Of a stretch of 64,000 bases of DNA, positions 33,251 to 46,554 are shown one piece after another. A program made the translations under genes and the position numbers. How positions within the stretch are numbered: position 1 is the stretch's first letter; each line of letters begins with the position of its first letter. This DNA is from Sporothrix humicola (Eukaryota > Ascomycota > Sordariomycetes > Ophiostomatales > Ophiostomataceae). The stretch is from contig WNYE01000073.1 of NCBI GenBank assembly GCA_021396245.1, forward strand, positions 1-64,000, written 5' to 3'. Under the pieces are notes generated by a model. The model had not been told where the DNA came from, ran no database searches, and saw nothing but the letters and a program-made list of their open reading frames with translations.

Positions 33251-36200
33251 GATGCGAGTGTTTACTGGTATCTTTTGTGAGTTGTTCTGGCATTTTCCTC
33301 TTGCTTCTCCGCTCATTTCTCGTTTCTCCTTCCTATTTTTACTCCATGTCTCATTTTCATCGTTTTCTGTCGACGACCAAAGGCCCAGACTTTCTTTTTC
33401 TCATTCCTTTTTCAGACGCGCCGTTGACATTTTATTCTCCGATCGAATACGACAGAAACGCTGCTGGCTCAACACAACGTAGCATCTTTCGAATTCAAAA
33501 TTTACATGGAAAAGGAAAAGCTTGACCAACTCCTCATTGCGGTGGTCCTCCTCGGGTTTACGCAATTCAATTTTCAAGGTCCACACAAGACTGTGGCTGG
33601 TATAGGCTGAAAATTTTCAAATTTTCGCGATACTCACACCCTCTTCTTGACTCCAAAAAGTATGACACATTAGCCGTTTGCACGACTCGGCCCCCGTCGG
33701 GCCAGGGTGGAGATGTGGTGGAAAGGCTCCGTTTCCGCCCTGCTCTCTGCCCTTTGCCCTCGGCAGCCTTTGGCCGCCATCGAGAAGCAAAAGAAGAAGA
33801 TGAGAAGGACAGGGGCCTCTGCTTGGCATCGAGAGCTGAAGTCCAGAGGCCCATCATCGGCCCAAAAAGGCCAAAAGAGACGATCTTAAGATGCGCATCG
33901 ATGAAAGATATTGTAGTTGAGATGCAAAGCACAGACTTTTTCGTGATACCTCTTTGGCCGCCAAAGAGCGCTTCTTTCCGCATCAATGGACAGAAGACGG
34001 AACACGGAATGGACGGCGATGTCTCGCCGTTTGTCTGTTTCTCTGCTCTGTTTCTCTGCATTTCTGTCCCCTTTTCAACTCGCACGGGCTGTGATAATCT
34101 GCTCGGCATTTCGTATTCGCCTCTTTGTGTCTCTTGTCCCTCACTAAAAGCGTTTCCAGAGGCGCTTGGAGGCTTTTGCAACCGTTTTCGCGATAGCTGT
34201 GCGCGCGATATTGCTTTTGGCAGTGTTGTTTCCCTCTGATGCCCGTCGTTGCGATGCTGATCTCTGCCTCCCTTACCTCTGTGCTGGACCCCAAGAACCA
34301 CCAAGAAGCCCCAAGAAAGCGACCCTTGCCTTTTATCGCCTGGTGGACGTTGGGCGGCGTTGGCTTGGTGGATGCGTTTGGTGCGCTTTTGCGCGCTGGG
34401 CTGTGTCGATCTTTGCGTTGCGCTCGATTTGAGCTTCCTTTGCACCTGCAAGACCCTCAAAAACAACATTCCCACGCCCATCACTCGACGGCAGTTGAGA
34501 GAGAGGAGCCCTCCGGTCTGCCTAGTGGAACCCGAGCTGTGGGCTCCGTCAAAGCACAGCAGACAAGAAAAGAAGTGATGGGCAGGAAGCGATTGACAAA
34601 AGCGACAGAGGAAGTACAGGTACATCGAGGTTGGTGATGGGCACACGACGCCAACAATAGCTTGAGCGAGGACCCAGGAAAGTGGCAGTTGATCAATTGA
34701 TCAATCAATCGATCAACCCATGATCCTTACGAGGACGCATTCGCTTTCTTCCTGACGCGGTAACCGGTTCGCCCAGTCTCGTGGGATTTGACCAGGCAGT
34801 CGATGACTCTCGCTGCATCCTTGAATGCAAACTCACGGACTCTCATGTTGGTCCCAATTGGGATAGCTGCATGCCGGCCTGCACGCTTTGCCATGAGGCG
34901 CATCGCGTCGTGAACAAGGCGAGTAAGCACGAGGTCGCGAGGCAGGAAGAGGAGCGACAGAGAAGCTCTGTGCGCAGCGCTACGGCCCTACAGAGCTCCT
35001 CCTACAAGGCAGCTAAGAAGCATTTCGAAACACAATAACACTCTTAGGGAAGACAAAGGAACAGAAGGAGCAGATGGTGAGAGCATGATGAGGATGAGGA
35101 TCGAAGGATCGCATACGATGTAAATGCATGGTTGAGAGTCATTGGGGGCATTGCCGTGTCTTTGATCGAGCATCGTGCACTTGTCTTTCTTTGCACATGC
35201 TTTTCTGGTGTCGTGATGATATTTTACGACAAGAGTATTATTTGCCGGTTGGGAGATAAAAAGCTTCTCAAAGAATCACTCAAAGTCGAAATATTCTTCC
35301 TTCTATTCTTTGTGCAAAGCCTCGAGGGCCTGTCCCGGACATTTTGGCTATTTCTTTTCCATTTTACTGTTATTTTGCCCGCATCGTTACGCCCTATCCC
35401 TGGCGATCTTTCATTGATATTTCGCAAGCTCGACCTGTTATCACAGCTTTCATTGTAAGGTACAACTTTCAGCTACACAGGCCGTCAGATCGATTCGTTG
35501 TTTGATTTCTTCTTTTGGGCCATCACAATGACAGCCCTCCACATCCCGGCTGTTGGCTGCATAGGATACGTGATTCTGTGATTGTGGGGAAAGGCGGACA
35601 TTGAGAGATTGGGAGAAGAAGCAAGCAAAATAATTGCAAGTCTGCCGTAACAAAAGAAATGCAAAAAGAAACGAAAAAGGGCCGTTTTTGCTACCCTTCC
35701 ACCTCTTCGCCTCGATGTCCGGTACGCTACCCATCGCGCGATGTTCCCCTTTTACGAGATTGACGCGACTTGCTGCCAACTTTTTTGGTTGCTTTTTGGG
35801 GTGTTTTCTGCCTTTTTTACTTTTTGCCTGCGCATCTCCATCTCGTTCCTGAATCCTTTCAACCCAATCGACGCTTTCTGCCGACGTCCAGCCCTTGAAT
35901 GCACATCATATGGAATCTTCCACGATGGTGGTCAGAACTACGAGCTTGCGCCGGTCTTTTTGCTATTGCGATTTGCATCCGTAGACGGGCGCAGCCTGTA
36001 ACGGCTGTCATTGTTGCTCTTTGTTCGGTTGGCGTCCATCTTTTTGCCCATCTTGTGCCCGTTCTCTCGCATATTTCGGTGCACTTTTTGCCGCAATTCG
36101 TGTCTTGCACTCGTTTTCTGACATCGGCACTAAACTAACTGCCATTTCGTGCCTTTCAGTTCCTGTTAGTTCTCAATTAGTGGCCGCAAGTCAGGGGTAA

Positions 36201-39200
36201 ACGGCTGTCAGCAGTTGGAAACAGGCCCAAGGATAGATGGAGATGGGCTTTTAATGCCTCTAGCAATATGCATATTGGATGCAGCAATATGAGCATATTC
36301 ACCGTCTAATATGGTGTATTGCTGGGATGTCGGGGTTTCATTGCTCACTCTCACCACTCGCCATCGAGACCATTGACCATCTAGAATATCTGACATGCAA
36401 AACGAGTCAGCTCGTTCTTTTAAAAGTCTTTAAAATCTTACGCCCCCAACAAGATTTCTTGTTCCCCGGTGGAACGATGAAACGGGGATTAGGATTGGGA
36501 TTCTGATGATTTTCTAAAGGATTCCCGAGATCTTGACCAAGAAACAGCAGGAATAGGAATAGCAGGAAATGCCCCATTATGGCAATTTTCATCAACATGT
36601 AAGACACAGAAAAAAGCAGGATGGGAATCCGAATCGTCAAACACGGAGGAAGATTTTAGAAACAATCCCGCATATGCAGAATACGGGAGAAGAAACACCA
36701 TACACTCAATACCATGCAAAAGCTGGGACGAAGGATGCGTGAGAACTACTGTGTACAAAATACAAAATACAAAATACAAAACGCGTCGATGCTGGCCGCA
36801 GCCTGTTGATCCTCATTGCTTTCAGCTGCACGTCGCAGCCAATTGGAAAGGTTGCTCTGCATCTTTAAAATTGCGACTTCATCTCCAAAATTCTCCAAAA
36901 AGATTGACGATGTATTACTGCAAGGTAAAAGTTACATACGACAAAAAGAAACCTCCAAATTCCCAGGCACCAGGTCCTGAGGATATGATAGTCGCTTAAT
37001 GTTACGGTATTGGGTTGCGTCCCGCCAGCGCTCTGTTCTTTTTCACTTTCCATTGTTCGTTCGCTTCTCATGTTCGCTATTCGCCGCAGGCCTTGTCAAG
37101 TTCAATACAACACACCTGGACGCTGAACCTCTATCGCCAATGCACAGCACAGACTTTCACAGGGACCTGGTTCTCAGTTTCTCAGGGCTCTCGTTTTCCC
37201 AAAACGTGGGTGCACAGCGACGATCACTTGGATATCCATGGGCGGCGAAACGACAAACGACAAAACGGCAAAACGACGTCTCGAGGCACTTTGAGGATAG
37301 CAAATATTGACAAGCGTCGTACGCGATCCAATCTGGTCTCGAATCTCAACTCTAATCTGACCCCCCTGATCCCCTGATACACTTGTTGATATGTGTTCCA
37401 GTTGGAAAAGCTTTGATCAAAGTGTGTCGTCAGCTCCTTGTCTCCTGCTCGCTCTAGTGGTGAACAATGGCGAAAACCAAAGGCAAAAATGGGCCAAATA
37501 AGGGCAAAAATCGAAAATGCGAAATACGCCAGAAACCCGGCAGATGCAGAACCCACACTAACATGGGCGACGGCGCGAGAAACCGGTCCTGGGATTTTCA
37601 GGAGAACTTGGCTCTCCGGTTATCTCTCCGAAGGAAGACTTGTCCTTGTGCTCAAACTTTCGGAGGCTTGCAATATCGAATCGATGTGATAATACTCTCA
37701 ACACGACGCATTATCACGTTCCCAACTTGCCAACTCGCCAAATGGACAGATGTCGTTGGCACAAGTTGTCCCTCGGGTGTTGAACGCATTTCAACGGCAT
37801 TGGACGTGCCGTCAATACGTGTATCTCTTCAGCTCGACCTGCAAAGGGAAGGCAGAGAAGAATCAATCTGCCAATGTAGAAAAACAGTGGCGGGCCAGCC
37901 ACGACTCACGACTCAATTGAGGAGAAAGCCCCAGAGTTCTTGCAGCCCTCTTTCTCCTCTTTTCTTCTTCTTCTCTTTCGACCAAGTAACTAACCGTTAG
38001 AGGACCTGGGGACGTCAACTAAAACTGCACTACAGCGTCCGAGGCCCAAGCCAACCCCCTCTCTTGTTTGCAGTCAGTAACTTATTGTTCTTCGCGTAAT
38101 GTGCTCCGTAACCGAAGCTGTCCAAGTAAAAAAAAAACGCCAGCGGCCTTCCCAGAAACGGGCTGGCGTGGCTGGCGGCGCGGCGTGGTCTCGGGCGGAC
38201 CTCGAACCCTCGTGCGTGCGCACGGGCGACGCCAGCATAACAGTGTCGAGCGTGTCTCCAAATAGCGCCGTGCGGCGTGTCTAACCGAACGTGGTGACAG
38301 GCATCTGTCTTGTTCGCTTGGAGCTGGCTGTCGTACTTTTGACCGAGCTTTACTGAATTCTCCAACGGCTGCTTCGAGGACGAGGACCGCCGCCAGCCGG
38401 CCCCAAGATTTGTGGCTGGTTTCAACTTTCTTTTTCCTTGTCGAATTGGAAGCTCGGACTGGCCTGCCGAGCACTCTTGACGTCGAAGCTTGAACAGATG
38501 TAGGTCTTCAGGCCGGAGCTATGCTCAATATTGGGCTTGGACGGGCGCCACGAATTGCTGTGGGTATATGTTGTGGGTGCCACGTTTTGCGTGTCGTCGG
38601 TGGTCGTGGTGATGTGTGTCGACATTAATCGTTGAGATGGAGGTGCCAAGGTGAGAACAAGGAAAAAACAAGCGAATGCACCACATCGCCCACGTAACCG
38701 ACCCATCGGAGGTATTCAGTAGAGACGTTAAGAAGGCAAGAGGCAAAGAAGTCAAGAGCTACTTTTCACCCCGTGACGGCTCTTGCCTAGCCGGGGCGCC
38801 GGAAGCCAGCCAGATCTTCGACCTTACGAGGTGAACGGACGTCGACTGTGCGCGGCAGGTACGACTGGATATCATGCCATTGCCACAGTTACCGTAAAAG
38901 GAAAGCGAGGTCAAGGTTGACAACCAGTGCAGAAGGTGCCCGAGCGCTGGAGGGCGGGAGTCTTTAGCAACTACGACGTAAGATACAACGACAAGGAAGG
39001 AGCGAATGAAGTCAAGCAATACACACAAACTTCATGACCTTCCTCAGACCCTCCTTCCGCTCCAACACGCCCACTTTTCAGGGGCACATCGCCACCGAGG
39101 TGCAGTTTGTTGCAGAGTCTAAATTGTATCTACTTTAGATTTTTCCAGTTGTAATCTTGGTTAAAGATGTCAAAGTCAATATACTCCTGAACTATTCATT

Positions 39201-42200
39201 TGTCCATATTGAAAGTATCAAAATACTAACGTACTGTGTAATGTCCACATCATCAATTGGAGACAATGAGGCAGTGTCTGTTTGAGTGTTGTTTGCAAAG
39301 GAAAGCGCGACCCAACAGCCTGTTTCCGCCAGCATCGCGCCGTTAAAAATAAATCGAATAAGTCCACTATTTTTTGTATTTCTTGCCGTTTTGGGTAGGT
39401 TCGACCGCGACCACGCCGGCGTCGTTTGCCTTTTCCCCAGGATCATTAGACAAGGCCCGAACCTGGTTTTTGGCTTCTGGCTGTTGGCTTTTTCTGGCGA
39501 TGGCTCCTCTGTGCCTTCCTTCCCGTGTTTTCTGTGTCAAAAGAACGGCTTCCATTCCGCTTCCATGTCTGGGCGCTCTCTTTCTCTTCTTCTCTCCTCT
39601 TTTGCTCTTTTGTCCGTTTTTGCCCCTATTCCAATTTTGGGCCGTTTTATGGATCTCTTTGTAAACATCACCACTTTTTTCTTGCTACTTGCCGGTCACC
39701 CACCTCGAACCACTTCATCCTTACGAGACTTCGAGACTCAGTGTGTAGACTTTATGTCACTCAGAGGGCCACCCCTGCGCTTTTTTCCCCTCGAGTATTT
39801 GCCACCCACCACCAGCACAGCGACGCTTATCCCCTATCGGCCTCTCTACGGAGCAGGTCCGCCATGCGTTTCTACCCCCAGTTCAATCGTCCAAGCCAAC
39901 CCTGGCTGCACATCGCTGCACATCGAAAGCAAATCGGCCAGAGCTCGCAGGGGTCCCTCAGCTCGTCGCAGAATGCACAATGAAACGCTACGGGGTGTGT
40001 TGCTTCTTCAGGGAACTAGGCATGTAAAAGGCCTGCAAGAATTGGACAACAAATAGACCGCAACCAATACAACAACAGTAGTGACAACAAATTGGGAGTC
40101 CAATTTGGTCGAGTCAATGACACTGTGAGCCTCATACTGCGACGTCAACAGGCCATTTTCCATTCTTCTTCATTTTCCGTTCCAGCAATGGAAGCTCGGA
40201 AATAGAACAGAAATGGACAGCCGTTTCGCACAGACGGGATGCAACAGAAAAGACAAAAAAGGACCTGAAAGGCGAGATGAATTGTCTGGGCAGTGACATT
40301 TTTGCCTTTGCAGAGTACCAACTAACCTTTCATCAACGGAAGTTTTATCTCTTATTTTACGGGTGAGACTTGTTGCGGGAAAACACTCCTAGAGAGCGGA
40401 AACATCAAAACCGCTCACCTTTTCGCGGTTCCATCCCGTCTTAGCATGTCTCTAATATGATTTCCAAGCCAAGCACACTCGAGTGACAGTACTTTGAATA
40501 TTGGATACACATTCAGATGTGAGGATCCAAACGAGAAATACCAACAAACGGTACGTTGTTTCTCATTTTCGTGTTTCTTCTTCATCTTGTGCTTGTGAAT
40601 TCTCCGTTCCCCTCATTTTCCAATTTTAATCGATCTCGTTCCGCTCTTTTCATCGCTCACATTTTCTCCAGGTACAAATCGAGAAGAAAACCGAACCCCA
40701 TTTTTTTTTTACATGTGGGCGGGGAAAGGAGAAATGGAATAACACGAGCAAAATGCGCCGTCTTAACACATGCAAAACCCACCGGCAGCAACCAATCGAC
40801 TTCCCAGGTGCTCCAAGTGCCTAAACTGCGTCCACTGTCTGAATTACTGAATCAACGAAGAAGACTGGAGTGCCTCTACGACGTTGTATGAAGGATGCAA
40901 GCAGAAACTGTGGCTTAAACTACTTCTGCACATATGCGACCATCCGACCACCCACTCGACCCCGGGCCAGCGTCGCATCGCACGTGAAGACAGGGGGAGC
41001 GGGGGAACTGCTCACTCACTTCTCTCACATCCTAACACACACTATCGACAAGATGCATAACTTTCAATTTCAAAAGAGGGAAAGGGAGAAACTGTCAGGA
41101 CGCCACGAAAAAAGGCGAGTTTTCGTCTATTGACAATGTCACCAGGGGCTTTCTGTCTGCTGCTAGGCCTCCTCGTGGCAATGTTGCGCGATGGACCAGG
41201 GCTCGCCTGTCAAAGACTTTGGCCTGTTAGTATTTCCTTTCTTTTCTTCTTTTTCTTCTTTTTCCTCGACCATTTCAACGACCCCAAATCTTCCTGCCAC
41301 CAGAAACACACCAACCGGCTAGATGCAAGACGGACTCGGTGTTACTCGTCACTAGCCGGTTCCTGGATGCTGGATGTTGGCGGTTGGTGGTGGTGGTGGC
41401 CCTGATACTAAGTGGGGCTTGCCGCACTTGCAGGGCATGGAAACCGTTACGGACTGGTGATGGTGACGGCAACATAGTGCCTGCGAGAGTGATAGAATAG
41501 CAGGACGGCTCATGCAGGCAGAGAGGAAGCAGAGAAGGACAAATGCTCCCCAACTGGCAATTGACAAGCCACGAGAAAAAAGAAAACAAGAGGCCAGCAA
41601 AAAAGAAAGCAGGAAGAAATGAAGACGGAAATGAAGCTGGGGTTGACAGAATGCCGCGTCACGACAAACGATGAGATGAAGCAGAAACAACAGAACGCGG
41701 CTCAAGTGCAGGCCAAGGAAACATCAATTAAGAAATAGGAGTCGGGCCGGCCAACACTGCTCGCAAAACCAGCAACACGACTGCCGACAAAAAGACAAAA
41801 AGGGGCTCAAAATGAGGGATCGAGAACATTGACAAGAAACACGGCTCAGGGTACAAACGATCGGTGCATCTGGAGACGACGGTTTCTCAACCATGGATGA
41901 GAGAAGGCGCATTCTCCGAAAACGCTACGCCGGTGAACGGACTCGATGCACGGAAACATAGGAGAACAATTAGAAAGACGGGACGGCAATACAAAAATGC
42001 ACAAAAATACACAAGAATACTCAAAGAAAGACGCACAGAAAAGGGTCAACACGGCAAGGACCTTCCAACTGGGTGCTCTGGAAGACTTCCCCGGGCAGCC
42101 ATCGTTGCGGGTCATGGGCAAGACCACTTTCTCAAGGCTGACGGTTCAAGACGACGCTCTCAGACACTTTCTGGACAGTTGGACCCGACGAAATCCACAT

Positions 42201-43379
42201 TGAACGCACACGAGCAGTTTCCTTGATCTGACACCGCATGCCTTGAAAATGTCACTGACAGCGCGGGCATCCACTGGCATCAGTGGTCTATGAGGCTAAT
42301 AATCCATTTGCTTACATCTCCTACACGGTACCTGCACGAATGTGCCTGTCAGATGCACCTCAGAGGTACACTCGTCTTACAGCAATTTCACTGAGCACAC
42401 TGAAGAGACAAAAACAAGTGCACGCATTGCTGGACCGAGTGGGCAAGCTGCTTTAACACAACCCCATCACGGCATCAGAGCCTGTCCCTCGACGTCGTAG
42501 GGCAGTGTCATCTTTGCAGGACTGGTGTCAGCCCATAAACCAGGGACGCACATGGCTTCTGGGGTATGGGGTGAGAGACAATTTCCTTTTCTTTTTGTTC
42601 CATCATCTTTCTGGCTCGATTTCCTTTTCTGGTATCATTTATCGTCTTTGTTCCTCTTTCCTCTTCTTCCCCAACATCATGATGGAGTTGTTCCATTTGT
42701 CTTGCATTCACGCATTGTCTTTTTGCTTTCTTTATCTCGGTGGCTTGTGGTTGTTCCACTTGCCGAGCTGTGAAGAGCAGTGCTCCAGAATTTGAGGATG
42801 TCATTGTCTTTTTACGGTGTCTTTTTCTTTTGATTTTATTTAACATTTAGTTCCTAGATTCTCCTCTTTTTGTTAATGCACTTTTTACCGATCCCCCCTC
42901 CCTTAGGCCTGCCTCTGCCCACTTCCTATTCGACATTTTAGATCGAGAAACCCCTGCCACTACTCCATATCAGCTTAGACTAGCACCGCTTGCATTAGCT
43001 GCCACAAGTACTTGGCGTTGCCTGTTTCCTTTTTAGGGGGGGTGTTTTTTTTAGGAGTTTTCTTGAGAGAATCTTTGGGTTCTCTGGTCTCAAAAGTTAC
43101 TCCGTACAAGTCGAGATACTTGTGAACGTCTGTGTGAGTGGGTCCTCTTTTTGCGCATGCAGGTCCTCCTCGCTTGGGATCCACGAAGAGGGGACCACCA
43201 TCAACGTCTTTTGCCTTTCTGTGTCTGTGTGGATGTGGATGTGCATTGTTGGAGCCGATTCTCTTTCTCACAGCCCCTTCTCTTTCTCTCTTTGCTCTTT
43301 GTTTCCCATTTCGACTTTAACACAGACCCCTGGTCTCTTTTTCTCTCGTCCCCTCGAAATACATATGAACAGACAACGG
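33251..43379. other. Ten-kilobase interval without a supported gene
   Basis: Many short frames on both strands, none with a recognisable family, signal or plausible exon structure. Landmarks: an unlikely 359-codon minus-strand frame (33567-34646), a cluster of TGATCAAT-type words (34688-34715), four copies of TACAAAA (36754-36781), a GC-rich island (about 38130-38290) and GGT repeats near 41380-41399. Long noncoding RNA, decayed genes or genes with many tiny exons cannot be excluded from sequence alone. Confidence 0.4.
36754..36781. repeat. Short tandem repeat, unit TACAAAA
   Basis: About four consecutive copies of the heptamer TACAAAA in noncoding sequence. Confidence 0.7.
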
Positions 43380-43979
43380 CCCACGTTACACTTTTACTTC
43401 TCACCATCTAGATGCTCCCCCGGCTCCTTTGATCTTTCTTTTTTTCTTTTATTTCTTTCTTTTTTAATTTATCTCATCTCATCAATCTTGTACATCTCAC
43501 CTGTACATAGGCTGGCCTGGAGTCTCAGCCTGTTCCGTTGTTCTTTATTTATCGGATCCTTACCCCGTACCTTTTTAATATCCCGTCTCGACCTCTCTTC
43601 TCTTCTTCTCTGATTCTGTCTCACCAGATCGTCAGCCACACAGACTACACTGTCTGTCTGTGTCTCTGTGGCGAGTACCCGACATCAAACGACACAACGG
43701 CAAACCAGTTCATCGAACGAACTGTCTCGGACTGCTGACCGGCACTCACGCCCTCACGCTCTCCTCCGGTGAGAGCCGGACCTCTCGCCACACCCGCGGC
43801 CTACGGACCTTTCGACATCGACGACACGGAACACGGGTTACTCCGTTTCAATACCGCCAATGTATTGAGTCGACCATCACGGAACGCACGATTACACTAG
43901 ACGGCATAGAGCCAACCGACTCAACAACGACCATCTCGGCATATCTACGTAACACCACCCACTACACCCACCACACAAC
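43380..43979 (+). promoter_or_regulatory. CT-rich leader/promoter of the CFEM receptor gene
   Basis: Plus-strand CT-rich sequence with long T/C runs at about 43400-43620, grading into an ACC/CAC-rich stretch that ends in CACACAACATG at the start codon. This is the usual composition of a fungal promoter and 5' UTR. No precise transcription start can be given. Confidence 0.45.
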
Positions 43980-45718
43980 ATGAAGATCTTCACACAACTT
44001 CTGGCACTGCTGCTGCCAACGATATTGATGCCGCAGCTTGTCGCCGCTGCCGTCAACGGAGCCGTCTTTGGCGACCTGCCATCATGCGCACTCAAGTGTC
44101 TGATTTCATCGCTGGGCGAGTCGTCGTGCTCGGTCTCAAATACGACATGCATGTGTCTCGACACGAAGCTGCAGGACGACTCGACGGTCTGTATTCTCGC
44201 CAACTGCACAACCTTGGAGGCACTAAGTAAGTGGCGTAGACCAGGAGGAACTGTAGTGACGGGTATGAATTCAAGATACTAACGGCCACAGGCGCCAAGA
44301 ACATTACGGCAGTTGGCTGTGACCAGCCGATCCGCAACAAGAACACCGTCTTCAAGGTGACGTCCAACACGCTGGGCATTATCACGGGCGTGTTTTTGGT
44401 GGCGCGTTTCGCGTACCGGATCTTTGTTGCGCACAGCATCGGGTGGGACGACTGGGTGGCGCTGATTGCGACGGTGGTCGGCGTGCCCAGCAGTATTATC
44501 AACGTCCAGGGCCTGGCGGCCAACGGTCTGGGCCGCGACATTTGGACCCTGCCTGCCGCCGAGATCTACCGGTTCATCGAATTCTTTTACATTATCGAGG
44601 TCCTCTACTTTACCGACGTCACGCTGCTCAAGCTCACGATCCTCTTTTTCTATCTACGCATCTTCCCGACGCGCGGCGTGCGGCGCATCATCTGGGGCAG
44701 CATCGGCTTTGTCATTCTGTTTGGCCTGACGTTTATCTTTGTGGGCATCTTCCAGTGCCGCCCGATTTCGTACTACTGGACCAACTGGGATGGCGAGCAC
44801 ACGGGCCACTGTCTCAACATTAATGCCATCGGTTGGGCGAATGCAGCCATCAGCATTGCTCTGGATCTGTGGATGCTCGCCATTCCCATCCACCAGCTGC
44901 GCAAGCTGCGTCTCCACTGGAAGAAGAAGCTCTCTGTCTTCTTCATGTTTACCGTCGGTACATTGTAAGTATACTCCTCGACACTCTGTCTAATTGCTCC
45001 CCACTAACAGCCCAGTGTCACCGTCGTCAGTATCCTCCGCCTGCACTCGCTCCTCTCCTTTGCCAACTCGACCAACCCGACGTGGGACAACTACGAGGTC
45101 ATCAACTGGTCGACCATCGAAATCAACGTCGGCATCATCTGCGCGTGCCTGCCGTCGGCCCGTTTGATTCTCGTGCACTTCTTCCCGCGTGTGCTCGGCG
45201 GCTCCAGCCAGAGATACTACAACAACTACTACAACAACGGTACCGGGCCGAATGCCAACAGCCAGGGCCAGGCCGGCAGCCGGGGTGGTGGACGGTCCCG
45301 GGGCGGTGGCGTCAGCGGCAGCCGCGCCAACCGCAGCATCCCGCTCGTGTCGACAACGTCGAGCCGGCACCAAAAGGGGACGAACACGACCATTACAACA
45401 ATCAACGCACACGACGACGAGGACGATATTGGCATGATGCACGATACCCCAGGAAACGGAGGCCGGTTCGGCCGCAGCAACTCGGCCGCCGGCGTGCACG
45501 GCCTGGGCGGTGTCGGCGCCAACCACGCCCAGAAGGAGAGTCTGGGGGGCCAGGGACAGAATGCCGGCCCCGGCGGGATCATGTACTCGAAATCGTACGC
45601 AGTCGAGTACGGCTCGGACTACAACGACGAGGCACGGCTGGTGTACGAGCGCGGGCAGCAGGGGAACAGCAGCAAGTCGGACCTCAAGTCCTCACGAGGG
45701 AGTGAGTCGTCATTGTAG
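43980..45718 (+). CDS. CFEM-domain Pth11-like G-protein-coupled receptor (540 aa)
   Basis: Plasma-membrane seven-helix receptor of the fungal Pth11/rhodopsin-like family, with an extracellular CFEM domain; relatives sense surface or host cues. Exons: 43980-44226, 44292-44964 and 45016-45718 (1623 nt, in frame). For intron 2 the acceptor CCCAG at 45011-45015 was chosen because the earlier AG at 45010 breaks the frame. Residues 1-23 form a signal peptide. About 30-92 is a CFEM domain with eight Cys (SC, KC, SSC, TTC-MC, VC, NC, GC) and an Asp after the CxC pair (CMCLD). The seven-helix region has the typical GWDDWVALIA, LLKLTILFFYLRIFP, FQCRPISYYW and GHCLNINAIGWANAAISI. The roughly 180-residue cytoplasmic tail is rich in Asn, Gly, Ser and Arg and ends in SRGSESSL. 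Ligand unknown. Confidence 0.93.
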
Positions 45719-46554
45719 GCTGGGCTCGTTGCTTTTTGTTTGTTTTCTCCCCATTTAGATTGATTTGGTGGCGACAGCCAGTGGATAGAGCGAGGTGTTC
45801 TTATTTGGTCTTTTTATTTTTATTTTTGGTTTACTGTTACTACCCTTTCTTTTGTCATACAATTTCGGTACATAATACTTGCAGACTGTCCAGCACCGAC
45901 TGGGGTCTGATTGTACATATAAATGTAAAAAATACAAGATAAAAGATACCAGTTAGATACGACTCTACCCAGTGTGGCTTGATGAAGCCTATGTGCTCCA
46001 GTATGCGCGATATCGGGATGTCTGTCGTCGGCGATGTGAGATAAAAGTGGGCCCAGAAAAGGAGGCTCACAGTGTCAGAAAACGTGATCACAGACGGGAG
46101 CACAACCAAGGTCAAGTTGCCTGAGGTATCTAAAGTTGAAGAACTAAAAATTGACAAAACTAAATACAGACTATGTGTTGACAGTCATCACGTCAAAAGT
46201 CACGTTTCTCGGCAGTTGGTTTTTGCTAGCTTTTCTCTCACTGCCAACCCTGGTCATCTTCCCTGGTCGTGTTCCTTCCGAAAATTGCCTAATTTGGCAT
46301 TTCATTTACAAGTCCATAACACACAGTATGGCACTTCATTTACACCACACGAAGAGAAATATGCGGTTTTGACACCGCGCCTTTTCCTGTTTTGCAGCAA
46401 TGCATTTTAAAGAAGACTGCCGTTTACTGCCGTCTGCCGAGATCACAAGTCTTCAAACGTAAATATGTAGGACCATCCCCAGCAAGCACTCGTGCACAAA
46501 AATCAAGCCAAGACATCTCATCTTCACGATTGTCAACAACTCAACACCATCACC
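45719..46554. other. Spacer between receptor and LPMO genes
   Basis: About 0.8 kb holding the 3' UTR of the receptor and the promoter of the LPMO gene. No further frame is convincing. The last 50 bases before the LPMO start are rich in CAA/CAC, as in many fungal leaders. Confidence 0.5.

Noticed and set aside
33567..34646. A 359-codon minus-strand frame
   Set aside because: Length is notable, but the composition is erratic, there is no domain, signal or membrane pattern, and third-position bias seems absent compared with true genes here. Probably chance.
38200..38280. tRNA-like word CTCGAACCCT in a GC-rich patch
   Set aside because: On the minus strand it gives GGGTTCGAGG, but the T stem does not pair and no acceptor or D arm can be drawn.
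39286..40056. A 256-codon plus-strand frame with hydrophobic stretches
   Set aside because: Hydrophobicity comes from CT-rich DNA (Phe, Leu, Ser codons); no coherent topology or family.
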